A stretch of DNA of 64,000 nucleotides, taken from Denitrovibrio acetiphilus DSM 12809 (GTDB taxonomy: Bacteria; Chrysiogenota; Deferribacteres; Deferribacterales; Geovibrionaceae). The stretch lies in the NCBI RefSeq assembly GCF_000025725.1, contig NC_013943.1, positions 2,542,001 through 2,606,000 of the forward strand. The letters run 5' to 3'. The translations under genes and the position numbers were made by a program. Of this stretch, positions 40,859 through 50,539 are shown one piece after another; positions within the stretch are counted from its first letter, which is position 1, and every line of letters starts with the position of its first letter. Below the pieces are notes generated by a model that was not told where the DNA came from, did no database searches, and saw only the letters and a program-made list of their open reading frames with translations.

Positions 40859-42406
40859 CTAGATACTCAGTTTTGTAACATCTTTGCTACGCAGGAATGT
40901 CCAGAAGACAGCCTTTGTAACAAAAATAGCTGTGAAGAGCGACGCCAGTATACCTATTGACAGAGTAACGGCAAATCCTTTGATAGGACCTGTACCAAAC
41001 TGAAAAAGTACAATAGCGGCGATTATCGTTGTAATGTTGGCATCCATAATGGTCGAGAATGCTTTCCCGTATCCATATTCCAGTGCATTCATCGGCGTTC
41101 TCCCCATACGGAGTTCTTCACGGACACGCTCAAAGATAAGAACGTTTGCATCCACCGACATACCGATTGTAAGGATAATCCCTGCAATCCCCGGCAATGT
41201 AAGGGTCGCACCGAACTGGCTCATAAAACCAAGAATAATCACAAAGTTTGTAGCAAGAGCGATATTCGCGACAATACCGGCCATACGGTAATACACCAGC
41301 ATAAACGCAACGATCAGTGCAAGTCCTATCAATGCAGCCTTTACACCGCTGTTGATAGAGTCCTGCCCCAATGAAGGTCCAACTGTCCTGTTCTCTTCGA
41401 TGCTGACAGGAGCGGGCAGAGAGCCTGCTCTCAGCACAATTGCGAGATCCTTCGCTTCCTGCATGGTATTAATGCCGTCTATATAGGCTGAGCCTCCAGG
41501 TATCCTGGAACGGATAACAGGAGCCGAATATACGTTGTCGTCAAGGACAATAGCCATACGATTTCCAATATTATCAGCAGTCAGCTCTTCGAAAAGTTTA
41601 CTGCCCGCAGCATCCAGCCTGAACTGAACGATAGGGGTGTTGTAAGTGGTACTGAGATTAACCTCTGCATCTACAAGATATTCCCCTGTAAGAACGGCAT
41701 CTTTTTTTACAACAAAAGGAACACGTCCGATCGTCTGCCCTGTAATGTCGTCAGTCTGCTTCTGGTAGAGAATGATATCATCAAAAGGTATATTCCCCCC
41801 TTCGGCTTCCTGTGCACTGACATTGTCATCTACTATATAAAACTTTAGCTGTGCAGTTTTACCGATAAGGTCTATGGCTCTGTCCGGATCTGTAACACCG
41901 GGGAGCTGAACAACAACTTGTTTTTTCCCCTGTCTCTGGATAACCGGTTCTGAGACACCGAATTCGTCGATACGGTTTCTCACGACCTCAAGCGACTGCT
42001 CAACAGCATAGTCTCTGACTCTGGTCACAGCAGAGGACTCAAGCATGTACGAAAGAGTATTTTCTTTTGATATGCTGATGTTCTGCAATGTCGGGTAATT
42101 TTCAGCAATGATCTCCTTTGCCTGCTCAAAAGCCTCTTTAGACCTGAGAGATATGGAAAGGGTTTTCATGTCTGTCTTCTGCACAAATGCGAAATCGACT
42201 TTTTCTGTCGCGAGTTCTTTTCTCAGCTGGTTAGCCATAGCCTCGACTTTAGCCTCAACAGCTTTGTCGGTGTCAACTCCCAGCACAACATGCATCCCCC
42301 CCTGAAGGTCAAGACCAAGCTTGAGCTTCTCGTTAAGAGGAAGCATGGAGAAAAGGGCCCAGGCTATCACAATAGCAATAAAAGCCCAACGGAGTTTGAG
42401 GTTCAT
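40859..42406 (-). CDS. secD: Protein translocase subunit SecD
   Basis: A 515-residue partner of SecF. The first transmembrane helix is followed by LGLDLQGGMHVVLGVD, the P1 periplasmic domain contains VVRNRIDEFGVSEPVIQRQG, and the C-terminal membrane half has SVDANVLIFERVREELRMG, with the Asp used in proton transfer. It is shorter than the E. coli protein, as in many other phyla. The stop overlaps or nearly touches its neighbours: yajC lies two bases upstream. Confidence 0.97.
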   Translation of the reverse strand: MNLKLRWAFIAIVIAWALFSMLPLNEKLKLGLDLQGGMHVVLGVDTDKAVEAKVEAMANQLRKELATEKVDFAFVQKTDMKTLSISLRSKEAFEQAKEIIAENYPTLQNISISKENTLSYMLESSAVTRVRDYAVEQSLEVVRNRIDEFGVSEPVIQRQGKKQVVVQLPGVTDPDRAIDLIGKTAQLKFYIVDDNVSAQEAEGGNIPFDDIILYQKQTDDITGQTIGRVPFVVKKDAVLTGEYLVDAEVNLSTTYNTPIVQFRLDAAGSKLFEELTADNIGNRMAIVLDDNVYSAPVIRSRIPGGSAYIDGINTMQEAKDLAIVLRAGSLPAPVSIEENRTVGPSLGQDSINSGVKAALIGLALIVAFMLVYYRMAGIVANIALATNFVIILGFMSQFGATLTLPGIAGIILTIGMSVDANVLIFERVREELRMGRTPMNALEYGYGKAFSTIMDANITTIIAAIVLFQFGTGPIKGFAVTLSIGILASLFTAIFVTKAVFWTFLRSKDVTKLSI

Positions 42407-42408
42407 AA

Positions 42409-42741
42409 TTACTTAGTCTCCTCAGGGGCTGTTCCCGGTGTAACTTTCTGAGCGATACCGTTTTTAGCCAGTTTGATTGTCACGCCTGAAGCGATCTCTA
42501 CGATGAATGTATTATTTTCGATTACTTTCAGAACCTTGCCGTACATGCCGCCTCCGGTCATGATCTCATCACCTGCTGTGATGGAGTTAAGCATTGCAAC
42601 ATGCTGTTTCTGCTTTTTCTGCTGAGGTCTGATAAGCAAAAAGTAAAAGATTGCAAATATAAGGATAAGCGGAATGAAAGGTGCAAGTGGGCTCCCCTGT
42701 GCGGCGGCACCATCTGCTGCGTGTGCGATACTGTTAAACAT
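42409..42741 (-). CDS. yajC: Preprotein translocase subunit YajC
   Basis: A 110-residue single-pass membrane protein with the helix PFIPLILIFAIFYFLLIRPQ, then QQKKQKQH and a soluble domain with TAGDEIMTGGGMYGKV. It associates with SecDF. The stop and start codons of yajC and secD are two bases apart, and tgt lies directly upstream with no gap. Confidence 0.95.
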   Translation of the reverse strand: MFNSIAHAADGAAAQGSPLAPFIPLILIFAIFYFLLIRPQQKKQKQHVAMLNSITAGDEIMTGGGMYGKVLKVIENNTFIVEIASGVTIKLAKNGIAQKVTPGTAPEETK

Positions 42742-43860
42742 CTATTCTCCTCCTACACTCATTTCTTCGAGCGTTTCTTTCATAAAGTTATTATAAACCC
42801 CTAATTTTATAGCATTTCTTGCGCGTTTTACAAGAGAAAGATAAAAATGAAGGTTGTGAAGACTATTCAATCTCATGCCGAGATACTCTCCTGCTTTCCA
42901 CAGGTGGCGCAGATACCCTCTTGAAAAGTTTCTGCATGTGTAGCAGTTGCAGTTTGCATCAACCGGAGCATCAGAAAGCTCCCACTCTTTCCGCTTAATA
43001 TGAAGCTTACCTCTGCTTGTGAAAAGTAGACCGTTACGGGCGTTTCTTGTAGGCATAACGCAATCGAACATATCCACACCGTAGCTGATACCGTGCAGAA
43101 GATCCTGCGGTGTGCCGACTCCCATTAGGTAACGGGGCTTGTCCTTCGGCATAAACTCTGTTGTGTGGCTGCATATATCATACATAACAGGGATCTCTTC
43201 GCCTACACTCAGCCCGCCGATAGCAAAACCGTCAAAAGGGATAGACGTTATCTGCTCGGCAGATATTTTTCTGAGGTCTTTCTCAACACCCCCCTGAATT
43301 ATACCGAAAAGTGCCTGATCGTCACGGGTTCGTGCATCGAAACTGCGCTGAGCCCATCTGTATGTGCGTTCCATAGCCTCAACAACATACTGCCTTTCAG
43401 AAGGCAAACTGACACATTCGTCAAAGGCCATCATTATGTCAGCACCGATATTCTGCTGAATCCTTATTGATTCCTCCGGAGAAATAAAGAGCCTGCTTCC
43501 GTCCAGATGGGAGCGAAAGTGAACCCCTTCGTCTGTGATTTTGTTCATCTCCGCAAGAGAAAAAACCTGAAAACCACCGGAATCTGTAAGGGTAGGCTTA
43601 TTCCACGAATTGAACTTTGCAAGCCCCCCGTGTTTTGCCACAACTTCGTCTCCGGGGCGTAAATGCAGATGGTATGTATTGCCCAGTATAATCTGAGCTC
43701 CAATGTCGTCTGTAAGCTCTGCGGGAGAAATTGTTTTCACCGAGCCGACTGTCCCCACAGGCATAAATATAGGTGTTTCGATATTTCCGTGAGGGGTCTC
43801 TATCAGTCCCGTCCGTGCACGCCCATCTGTCTCTTCCAATGTAAAATTAAATTTGTCCAT
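42742..43860 (-). CDS. tgt: Queuine/preQ1 tRNA-guanine transglycosylase
   Basis: Exchanges guanine 34 for preQ1 in tRNAs with GUN anticodons, such as the tRNA-Asp (GTC) encoded here. Motifs are LTDSGGFQVFSL, the active Asp in ADIMMAFDEC, GGLSVGE and DCVMPTRNARNG. The zinc ligands are CNCYTC and a His further on (RNFSRGYLRHLW, HNLHFYL). 372 residues. The gene directly abuts yajC and lies 56 bases after the queA stop. Confidence 0.98.
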   Translation of the reverse strand: MDKFNFTLEETDGRARTGLIETPHGNIETPIFMPVGTVGSVKTISPAELTDDIGAQIILGNTYHLHLRPGDEVVAKHGGLAKFNSWNKPTLTDSGGFQVFSLAEMNKITDEGVHFRSHLDGSRLFISPEESIRIQQNIGADIMMAFDECVSLPSERQYVVEAMERTYRWAQRSFDARTRDDQALFGIIQGGVEKDLRKISAEQITSIPFDGFAIGGLSVGEEIPVMYDICSHTTEFMPKDKPRYLMGVGTPQDLLHGISYGVDMFDCVMPTRNARNGLLFTSRGKLHIKRKEWELSDAPVDANCNCYTCRNFSRGYLRHLWKAGEYLGMRLNSLHNLHFYLSLVKRARNAIKLGVYNNFMKETLEEMSVGGE

Positions 43861-43916
43861 TTAAAACCTTATATTATTGAATATTCAACGCATAATTAAC
43901 GACAGCATTTATAAGC

Positions 43917-44942
43917 TTAAAGTTTCGTACTTATAAACATTGCATCACCGTAGCTGAAAAACTTATATCCATTCGCTTTCGCATGTTCATATGCATTAAG
44001 CATATTTCTGCGCCCTGCAAGCTGGCTCACCAGCACAAAAAGAGTCGATTTCGGCAGGTGAAAATTAGTAATAAGCGAGCTTATCACTTTAAAATCATAT
44101 CCGGGCTTGATAAAGAGTTTTGTCTCTCCGTAACCAGCCTGAACCTCACCATTCTCAGCAGCGGACTCCAGAGCACGCACTGCTGTTGTGCCCACTGCCA
44201 CAAGTTTTTTGCCCTCTTTCAGAAGACTGTTGATTCTGTCCGAAGTTTCCTCAGAAATGTAATACTTCTCAGTATGCATGTCATGGTCTTCAAGGTAATC
44301 GGCTTTTACAGGGCGGAATGTCCCTATGCCGATATTCAATGTAACTTCAAGAACCTCAATTCCCTTCGCTTTCAAAGCGTTCATGATCTCGGGTGTAAAG
44401 TGAAGTCCGGCAGTAGGAGCTGCCACTGAGCCTTCATCTTTTGAATATATAGTCTGATATCTGTCAGTATCTTTCTTTGTATCTTCTCTCGTTATATAAG
44501 GGGGGAGAGGCATGTGTCCGCATTTGTCCATGACGTCACTCACATCTGTATCAAACTCTATGACACGTGAGCCGTCATCTAGGATTTCTGTTATTACAGC
44601 TCTGAAGGGCGGAATATTTACAACTGTCCCCTCTTTCACCTTCCCTTTAGTTATGGCTGTGCAAATTCTCTCAGATGTCTTTTCAAGGACAAGGATCTCA
44701 ACCTGACCGCCGGTAGGCTTAGTGCCGTAGAGACGGGCTTTCATAACTTTTGTGGTATTTATCACCAGAAATGAATTTTCATCTATCAGGTCGACGATAT
44801 CGGTAAATATCTTATCATAAAGGGCTTCACCGTTCACCACAAGCAGTTTAGACGTGCCGCGTTTCTCTGCCGGATACTGCGCAATCAGTTCTTCCGGCAG
44901 GTCAAAGTCATAGTCAGATATAGGAGTGCGTTTTTCAGACAT
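43917..44942 (-). CDS. queA: S-adenosylmethionine:tRNA ribosyltransferase-isomerase
   Basis: Adds the epoxycyclopentane ring from S-adenosylmethionine to preQ1 in tRNA, the step after Tgt. The N-terminal DYDFDLPEELIAQYPAEKR is the QueA signature (in two halves), GTVAAPTAGLHF-like SVAAPTAGLHFT and FHLPKSTLFVLVS are also conserved. I chose ATG 44942, giving 341 residues and an eight-base overlap with the thrC stop; the open frame reaches TTG 44951. Confidence 0.97.
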   Translation of the reverse strand: MSEKRTPISDYDFDLPEELIAQYPAEKRGTSKLLVVNGEALYDKIFTDIVDLIDENSFLVINTTKVMKARLYGTKPTGGQVEILVLEKTSERICTAITKGKVKEGTVVNIPPFRAVITEILDDGSRVIEFDTDVSDVMDKCGHMPLPPYITREDTKKDTDRYQTIYSKDEGSVAAPTAGLHFTPEIMNALKAKGIEVLEVTLNIGIGTFRPVKADYLEDHDMHTEKYYISEETSDRINSLLKEGKKLVAVGTTAVRALESAAENGEVQAGYGETKLFIKPGYDFKVISSLITNFHLPKSTLFVLVSQLAGRRNMLNAYEHAKANGYKFFSYGDAMFISTKL

Positions 44943-46308
44943 GTTTTGCAACGAAGTCTTTCACCCTTTCCAGATCATTTTCGATGGTGATACACTTTTT
45001 ATCAAGATTCTCAAGTTTCGCTATCCCCTCTGGTTTCTCCGGTGCCAGCCCTGTGGCTTTTTCAACCACATCAGGAAATTTAGCCGGATGTGCAGTGGAA
45101 AGACAAATATAATCCGCATCAGCCATACTGAGAGCGGCTGAAACACCACAGGCAGTATGAGGATCCAGCACATAGCCTGTTTTATCGTAAAATTCCTTAA
45201 TTGTTTTCTCTGTCAATTCATTTGATGTTGAAAATGTTGCAAATTCTGCGTGAACATTTCTCATCTCATCGGATGAAAAAGATATTCTGCCGCTGGTTTT
45301 GAGCTCCGCCATCTTTTCGCTGAGGGCTTTGCTGTCCCTGTCACAAAGAAAATACAGATACCTTTCAAAGTTCGAAGCAATCTGTATATCCATAGACGGA
45401 CTATAGGTCTGTACAACATCCTTTTTACTGTAGTCGCCGTTATTTATAAATCTGGAAAGTATATTATTTTCGTTTGTGGCGAGTATCATTTTATCAAGGG
45501 GGAGCCCCATCATTTTTGCGAAATATCCGGCAAATATATTGCCGAAGTTTCCTGTGGGCACGACAAAACGTACCTTCTGTGCGCCCTGCTTTTTCGCCTG
45601 AAAATATCCGTAAAAGTAATAGACTATCTGCGCCAGAACCCTTGCCCAGTTGATAGAATTCACAGCACCGAGCTTATATCTCTTCTTATAAGCGATGTCA
45701 CCGAATGCAGCTTTTACGATATCCTGAGCATCATCAAAAGTCCCTTCAATGGCAAGGTTAAAGACGTTATCGTCTGTAACAGATGTCATCTGCATCTCCT
45801 GAACAGCGCTGACACGCCCTTTAGGGTGCAGTATAAATATATTAATATTGTCCTTTCCGCGGACACCGTAAATGGCAGCGGAACCTGTGTCACCGGATGT
45901 TGCGCCGATGATATTAAGTTTTTCGGAACGTTCCTTGAGTATGTACTCAAAAAGATTCCCTAAAAGCTGAAGAGCCACATCCTTAAATGCGAATGTGGGG
46001 CCGTGGAAAAGTTCCTGAATATATATGCCGCCCTTTTTGACAACAGGTGCAACTTCCGGAGTTGTAAATGACGAATAACTCTTTTCTATCAGCGTTCTGA
46101 GGTCAGTTTCAGGGATGTCGGCAGCAAACAGCGATATAATCTCATAAGCCAGCTCATTATAACTGAGCTTCGCCAGTTCATCCAATTTGTCTGCAACAGA
46201 AGGCACGCTTTCAGGGAGGAGTAATCCTCCGTCTTCAGCAAGCCCCATCATGACGGCATCTTTGAAAGAGACCTTTCCTTTTTGTCCTCTTGTGCTGATA
46301 TAGTTCAT
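44935..46308 (-). CDS. thrC: Threonine synthase (long form)
   Basis: Makes threonine from O-phosphohomoserine with PLP. The 457-residue E. coli/yeast type starts MNYISTRGQKGKVSFKDAV; the PLP lysine is in GPTFAFKDVALQ and the phosphate cup is in GATSGDTGSAAI. HPKGRVSAVQEMQM is also family-specific. The start at 46308 has GAGG six bases upstream. A longer frame (46344) would start inside the hairpin upstream. The queA ATG overlaps the stop. Confidence 0.96.
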   Translation of the reverse strand: MNYISTRGQKGKVSFKDAVMMGLAEDGGLLLPESVPSVADKLDELAKLSYNELAYEIISLFAADIPETDLRTLIEKSYSSFTTPEVAPVVKKGGIYIQELFHGPTFAFKDVALQLLGNLFEYILKERSEKLNIIGATSGDTGSAAIYGVRGKDNINIFILHPKGRVSAVQEMQMTSVTDDNVFNLAIEGTFDDAQDIVKAAFGDIAYKKRYKLGAVNSINWARVLAQIVYYFYGYFQAKKQGAQKVRFVVPTGNFGNIFAGYFAKMMGLPLDKMILATNENNILSRFINNGDYSKKDVVQTYSPSMDIQIASNFERYLYFLCDRDSKALSEKMAELKTSGRISFSSDEMRNVHAEFATFSTSNELTEKTIKEFYDKTGYVLDPHTACGVSAALSMADADYICLSTAHPAKFPDVVEKATGLAPEKPEGIAKLENLDKKCITIENDLERVKDFVAKHV

Positions 46309-46332
46309 ATTCATCCTCAACTTAGACACCAA

Positions 46333-46351
46333 AGGGGGCTTCAAGCCCCCT
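46333..46351. terminator. GC-rich hairpin between ndk and thrC
   Basis: Perfect 7 bp stem AGGGGGC/GCCCCCT with a five-base loop. On the minus strand only TTTGGT follows, so the T tract is weak. It may terminate ndk transcripts partly or shape the thrC leader; it lies 25 bases upstream of the thrC ATG. Confidence 0.5.
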
Positions 46352-46427
46352 CTTAAGAATATATTTGACGAGTGCCACCGTAATCCTGTCTAGTGGATAC
46401 GGTAACTCTCTGCTCTATCTGATTTTA

Positions 46428-46841
46428 TTAAACGAGTTCGAGTTCGGAAAAGAAGAAAGCCATTTCGTAAGCGGCTGTTTCAGGAGCATCAGAGCCGTGT
46501 GTGGCATTGTTATCGATGCTTTTACCAAATTCTTTTCTCATTGTGCCTTCTGCTGCATCTGCCGGATTTGTTGCACCCATGAGGTCTCTCCAGTCTTTAA
46601 TTGCGTTCTCTTTTTCAAGAATCATAACAATACATGGAGCAGAACACATGAAGTCTGTAAGGTCGCCAAAAAATGGTCTCTCTTTGTGCACAGCATAAAA
46701 GCCTTCAGCCTGTTTTTTGGAAAGGTGAATTTTTTTAAGACCGATAATTTTGAAGCCTTCTTTTTCGATTCTTGTGATTATTGCGCCTGCATCGCCGGCA
46801 GCAGTTGCGTCTGGTTTAATGATTGCAAAAGTTCTTTCCAT
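46428..46841 (-). CDS. ndk: Nucleoside diphosphate kinase
   Basis: Balances NTP pools by phosphotransfer through a phosphohistidine. The 137 residues start [12 protein letters not shown], and His115 in [12 protein letters not shown] is the phosphorylated residue. [11 protein letters not shown] is also typical. It is upstream of thrC in the same direction, separated by about 120 bases with a hairpin. Confidence 0.97.
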   Translation of the reverse strand: MERTFAIIKPDATAAGDAGAIITRIEKEGFKIIGLKKIHLSKKQAEGFYAVHKERPFFGDLTDFMCSAPCIVMILEKENAIKDWRDLMGATNPADAAEGTMRKEFGKSIDNNATHGSDAPETAAYEMAFFFSELELV

Positions 46842-47037
46842 TTCTATCCTCTTTAATATTTATTATTTTATTACTAAGCTCAGATTCATTAACATAACAG
46901 GTTGTTATAATCAAGTCTATATATTGTGCAGCTCAGTGCGGGCTCTCTGCATACTGCAAATACCGATGGTTTCTCTCTGCTAACTGCCTTAAATAACAGG
47001 GCACGAGACAAACCAGCCCTCAGCCGACTTCAAAACT

Positions 47038-47385
47038 TTAATGTTTGATGATTACAGCCAGAAATGTAAGCGGTGCAAGAGTATCGTTTTCAAGAGAGTG
47101 GCTCTCTCCGTCTTTAGTAACCAGCATATCACCAGATGAAACCTTCTCTACAGTCCCGTTATCGTTAGCCCTTCCTTCTCCGTCAAGGATAAGATATATC
47201 TCCATATCGCCGGCATGCGGGTGATACCCGATAGAACTGCCCGGCTCCAGCTGCATCATAGCAAAATTCGTAACCTCGCCATTAAATCCTGTTGCCGCGT
47301 CATACGCCAGCCTGAGCGCTTTGCCTTCTCCGCCTCTTGGGTTCTCCATGCTCTGAGCCTGAAGTTCATCGCCTCTTACTATCAC
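47038..47385 (-). CDS. Cupin-domain protein
   Basis: A 115-residue single-domain cupin. Motif 1 is GYHPHAGDMEIYLILDGEG, with His-x-His and Glu as metal ligands, and motif 2 is SGDMLVTKDGESHSLEN with the fourth His. It is probably a metal-binding isomerase, dioxygenase or sensor. I chose GTG 47385 because AAGGAG lies six bases upstream; the open frame runs to 47502 but the extra part is inside the antiporter gene and cysteine-rich. It follows the antiporter stop by 88 bases. Confidence 0.82.
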   Translation of the reverse strand: MIVRGDELQAQSMENPRGGEGKALRLAYDAATGFNGEVTNFAMMQLEPGSSIGYHPHAGDMEIYLILDGEGRANDNGTVEKVSSGDMLVTKDGESHSLENDTLAPLTFLAVIIKH

Positions 47386-47473
47386 ATCATACTCCTTAGT
47401 CTGTAGTTGTTTAATAATATTGATGCAGTCCCGTTTTGTAAAGACCAAACAGTTATGAAGGCTCAAACACCTG

Positions 47474-48733
47474 TCAGAGCGACAATTTCGTTTCTCCGGC
47501 ACGTTTGAGAGCCCATTTGAATCCGATAGGTCCCGCTATCTGATTAATGGCGACAACTGCAAGGACAAGGGTTTGAAGCTGCCCGCCCCAATCACCGAAA
47601 CTAGCTCCGATAATCTTGGCAAAACCGATGCTGACCCCTGCCTGCCCGATAAAACCGAGGAAAGAATAATTTCTGATATATTTATCTTCTCTTATGATAG
47701 TTCCGCCTATCCAGCACCCCGCGAATGTTGCAAAAGCCCTCAGAAAGACAATGCCGAAAGCTGCTATCCACATAACCTTCAGCGCGGGGAGGTCAACAAC
47801 AGTCCCGGCGATAAAAAAGAATACCAGATATATTATACCGGAATTATCCTCAATATTTTTAACCAGCATATGCCCGTAATCAGAAAAATTATTTACTCCT
47901 ATCCCCGCAAAAAGGAATACCAAAAGAGGATTAAGGTGCATATTCTTGGCAATACCTGTCATCACTATAGTAAAAAGGATAATAAATACACCCTGATTCG
48001 CCTTAACATATTTAATATATAAAATTATGATTAGGCTCAGAATAAGCCCGGCAGCCATCGACAAGAACTCTTCAACAATCACTCCGCCAACGGAAACATC
48101 CCCCTCAACACTGTATATGGAAAGCACGAAAGCAAAAATGATAATAATCATAATATCTTTTATGATCGCACTCGTCAGAGTATAGTCCGTAAGCTTCCCT
48201 TTCGCCTCAGTCTCCACAATCACAGCTACTGTGGTTGCAGGGGACTTTGCATTTGCAATTACGCTCATGAATATAATCGCTGTGAGTCCTGAAAAAACTC
48301 CACCAGGGAAAAATCCGCCGAAAAAATAAAGAAACATAAAAACCAGACTGAAAGTGACCACCACCTGGGCAGTGACAAAAACAAATACTTTCCGGAGACA
48401 AATCCTGCTCCCTCTGAAAAGAATCTCCCCACCCGCTGTCATAGCAATGATACTGAGAGCAACGTCATCTATCAGGCGAAGTTCATTTATCATCTCTTTG
48501 GTAAAAACATTCATGGAATAAGGACCAAGAAGGATACCCATAAGCAGGAAACTCGTTATGGCGGGCAATCCGAAAGAGTTCAGCAGTCTGCCGGAAATAA
48601 AGGCAAGCAGAAGAGCAATCCCGAACACCATAAAGAGTGACTCCGGACGCTCTGACAATCCCTTTGTCTGAATGAACAGTAATAATGTAAGTCCTGCTGT
48701 CAGCGACAGTATATCAATAAGTTTTTCTTTCAT
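47474..48733 (-). CDS. CPA2-type cation:proton antiporter (Kef/NapA-like membrane domain)
   Basis: A 419-residue membrane protein of about 12 helices without a C-terminal TrkA domain. The N-terminal LNSFGLPAITSFLLMGILLGPY, the unwound-helix segment MSVIANAKSPATTVAVI and GFIGQAGVSIGFAKIIG are monovalent cation/proton antiporter blocks. Its start overlaps the stop of the gene at 48714-49826 by 20 bases, so the two proteins are made together. The substrate ion is unknown. Confidence 0.88.
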   Translation of the reverse strand: MKEKLIDILSLTAGLTLLLFIQTKGLSERPESLFMVFGIALLLAFISGRLLNSFGLPAITSFLLMGILLGPYSMNVFTKEMINELRLIDDVALSIIAMTAGGEILFRGSRICLRKVFVFVTAQVVVTFSLVFMFLYFFGGFFPGGVFSGLTAIIFMSVIANAKSPATTVAVIVETEAKGKLTDYTLTSAIIKDIMIIIIFAFVLSIYSVEGDVSVGGVIVEEFLSMAAGLILSLIIILYIKYVKANQGVFIILFTIVMTGIAKNMHLNPLLVFLFAGIGVNNFSDYGHMLVKNIEDNSGIIYLVFFFIAGTVVDLPALKVMWIAAFGIVFLRAFATFAGCWIGGTIIREDKYIRNYSFLGFIGQAGVSIGFAKIIGASFGDWGGQLQTLVLAVVAINQIAGPIGFKWALKRAGETKLSL

Positions 48734-49826
48734 TTTTCATCATAAAATATGTTGTTATCTCGGTTGCCAGATGCAGCATAAAAAAAGGTACAAACAAACC
48801 TGCCACAGCTTCATACCCCCGACGGGTTGCAAAGTCCATAAAGAGTACCGCAGGGAGTATCCCCGTGGAAACCAGACAAATAACCTCACCTTTCGTAGGT
48901 ATTAGCCGCCATGCAAGCAGCTTTGCCATATAAAACCTAACGGCAAAAAAGCAAAGATAGAGAACTCCGGCAGTAAGAAATGCTCCCGGGCTAAAGCTGT
49001 ATCCGTAGGCAAGCATCACCCCAAGCGCAACATAAAAGAATATATAGAGTATCCGTTCAAAGCTTATAGACATATTCTGAAAGATATTGCCGTATTTGGT
49101 GTCGGATGTAATTAGTCCTGTCAGAAACCCAACTACAAGAGGGGACATGCTGAAAAACAGTGCAACCCCCGATATCATGACTACATATATAATACTCAGA
49201 TTATGAATATTTTTCTTTGATCGGATTTTGCCATAGTGCAGAAATATAAAAGCAAGCACGAGAGCCGCCATCATTGAAAACAGAAAGTCTGAAGGACGAT
49301 AATCCAGAATCCCCCCCGCAACGCTATATGCAAGAAGAGTATAGAGCGGAAATAGTGAGGCTGTCAGATTAGATGTAAAAACTTTGTCCTTTGGCACACG
49401 AAACAACTTCATAGATAGATTCAGAGAGTAAGGCATCAGAGTGTTCAGAGCGATAGCCGTCATCATAGGACTGCTAAACCCCGAAACCCGCACTACGACA
49501 TAAAGCAGTGGCAGCAGAGACAGATAAACAATTCCTGTAAAAATAAAATATCGCAAAGGTACAGTAAGCAGAAGCTTAACGCTGAAATGTGTACCGAGGG
49601 AGAGCCCCATAAAAGCAAGCAAAAGGTAAAGCATCCCGTTCATAGTCGGAACAGGAACCGGAAGAGACCCCGTCATCGAAAAAATAGCTATACCAACAAA
49701 AATATACTCAAGTTCAAGATTTTCCAGGAAGCTCAGCAGAGACTCATGCTTGCGTTTTGCCCTGTAGAGCAGACTACCTGCAAAAAGAAATGCAAAAAAA
49801 ATGATTACGGTCTCTATTTCATTCAT
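48714..49826 (-). CDS. Divergent CPA2-like membrane protein, partner of the next gene
   Basis: A 370-residue polytopic protein with about 10-12 hydrophobic helices. Segments such as NTLMPYSLNLSMKLF and VVGFLTGLITSDTKYGN and the overall helix spacing resemble half of a CPA2 exchanger, but the usual Asp-rich ion site and gating motifs are not obvious. The 3' end overlaps the canonical antiporter gene by 20 bases in the same direction, so a heteromeric transporter is possible. I could not name a family with certainty. Confidence 0.68.
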   Translation of the reverse strand: MNEIETVIIFFAFLFAGSLLYRAKRKHESLLSFLENLELEYIFVGIAIFSMTGSLPVPVPTMNGMLYLLLAFMGLSLGTHFSVKLLLTVPLRYFIFTGIVYLSLLPLLYVVVRVSGFSSPMMTAIALNTLMPYSLNLSMKLFRVPKDKVFTSNLTASLFPLYTLLAYSVAGGILDYRPSDFLFSMMAALVLAFIFLHYGKIRSKKNIHNLSIIYVVMISGVALFFSMSPLVVGFLTGLITSDTKYGNIFQNMSISFERILYIFFYVALGVMLAYGYSFSPGAFLTAGVLYLCFFAVRFYMAKLLAWRLIPTKGEVICLVSTGILPAVLFMDFATRRGYEAVAGLFVPFFMLHLATEITTYFMMKNERKTY

Positions 49827-49872
49827 AAAGACATTTTACTTGAACTTTCAAACCATTGCTAGAAATAAACAA

Positions 49873-50481
49873 CTATCCCAGTGCTAAAACAAGCCCCAAG
49901 GTTATGATAACAGCTCCGGAAAACTGTTCAATGCGGTGTGCATAATTGTTCAGAAGCTTTCTGATCCGGCTGTTCCCTACGGAAAAAGCGATAAATACAT
50001 CCCACAAAAGTACGGCAGAAAACATCCATAGCCCATAGAGAGCCTGAATATGAAGTCCGGTGGTTCTGCTGATAAAAAGGCTGTACAAACTGATATAAAA
50101 TATAGGATTTTTAGGGTTCAGTATCGCCGACACAAACCCCGTCATAAAAAGCATTCTTACTGATTCATGCCTGTGCACCACCCGTTCGGAAGAATAAAGA
50201 TCACGCTTACCGGACCGCAGCAGCATAAACCCGAGATAACAGAGAAAGCCAGCCCCGGCTACTTTCATAACTGACAGCACCCAAACATGCTCGCGCACAG
50301 CAGAAAAACCTATCAGCGCAAGTATAATATATACGCCGTTTGCCGAAGCTATACCAAAACATGTGTAAAATGCTCTGCCGGAACCATTACGAAGTGCTTT
50401 TGTTATGATAATAAAAAAGTCAGGACCGGGGCTTATCAACGCCAGAAAATGAGCGACTGCCACTGTCAGAAATTCTGTCAT
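49873..50481 (-). CDS. LysE/RhtB-family amino acid exporter
   Basis: A 202-residue inner-membrane exporter with five to six helices. The N-terminal FLALISPGPDFFIIITKAL contains the SPGPD family motif, and GFVSAILNPKNPIFY is the second signature. GGAGGGG precedes the ATG. Substrates in the family are homoserine, threonine, lysine or arginine. The upstream AraC gene, 58 bases away in the same direction, is a possible local regulator. Confidence 0.92.
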   Translation of the reverse strand: MTEFLTVAVAHFLALISPGPDFFIIITKALRNGSGRAFYTCFGIASANGVYIILALIGFSAVREHVWVLSVMKVAGAGFLCYLGFMLLRSGKRDLYSSERVVHRHESVRMLFMTGFVSAILNPKNPIFYISLYSLFISRTTGLHIQALYGLWMFSAVLLWDVFIAFSVGNSRIRKLLNNYAHRIEQFSGAVIITLGLVLALG

Positions 50482-50539
50482 ACACCCCTCCGAAACTTTC
50501 TTATTTAAATACAGAAAATTTCGGCAGCAGTATTGTACA

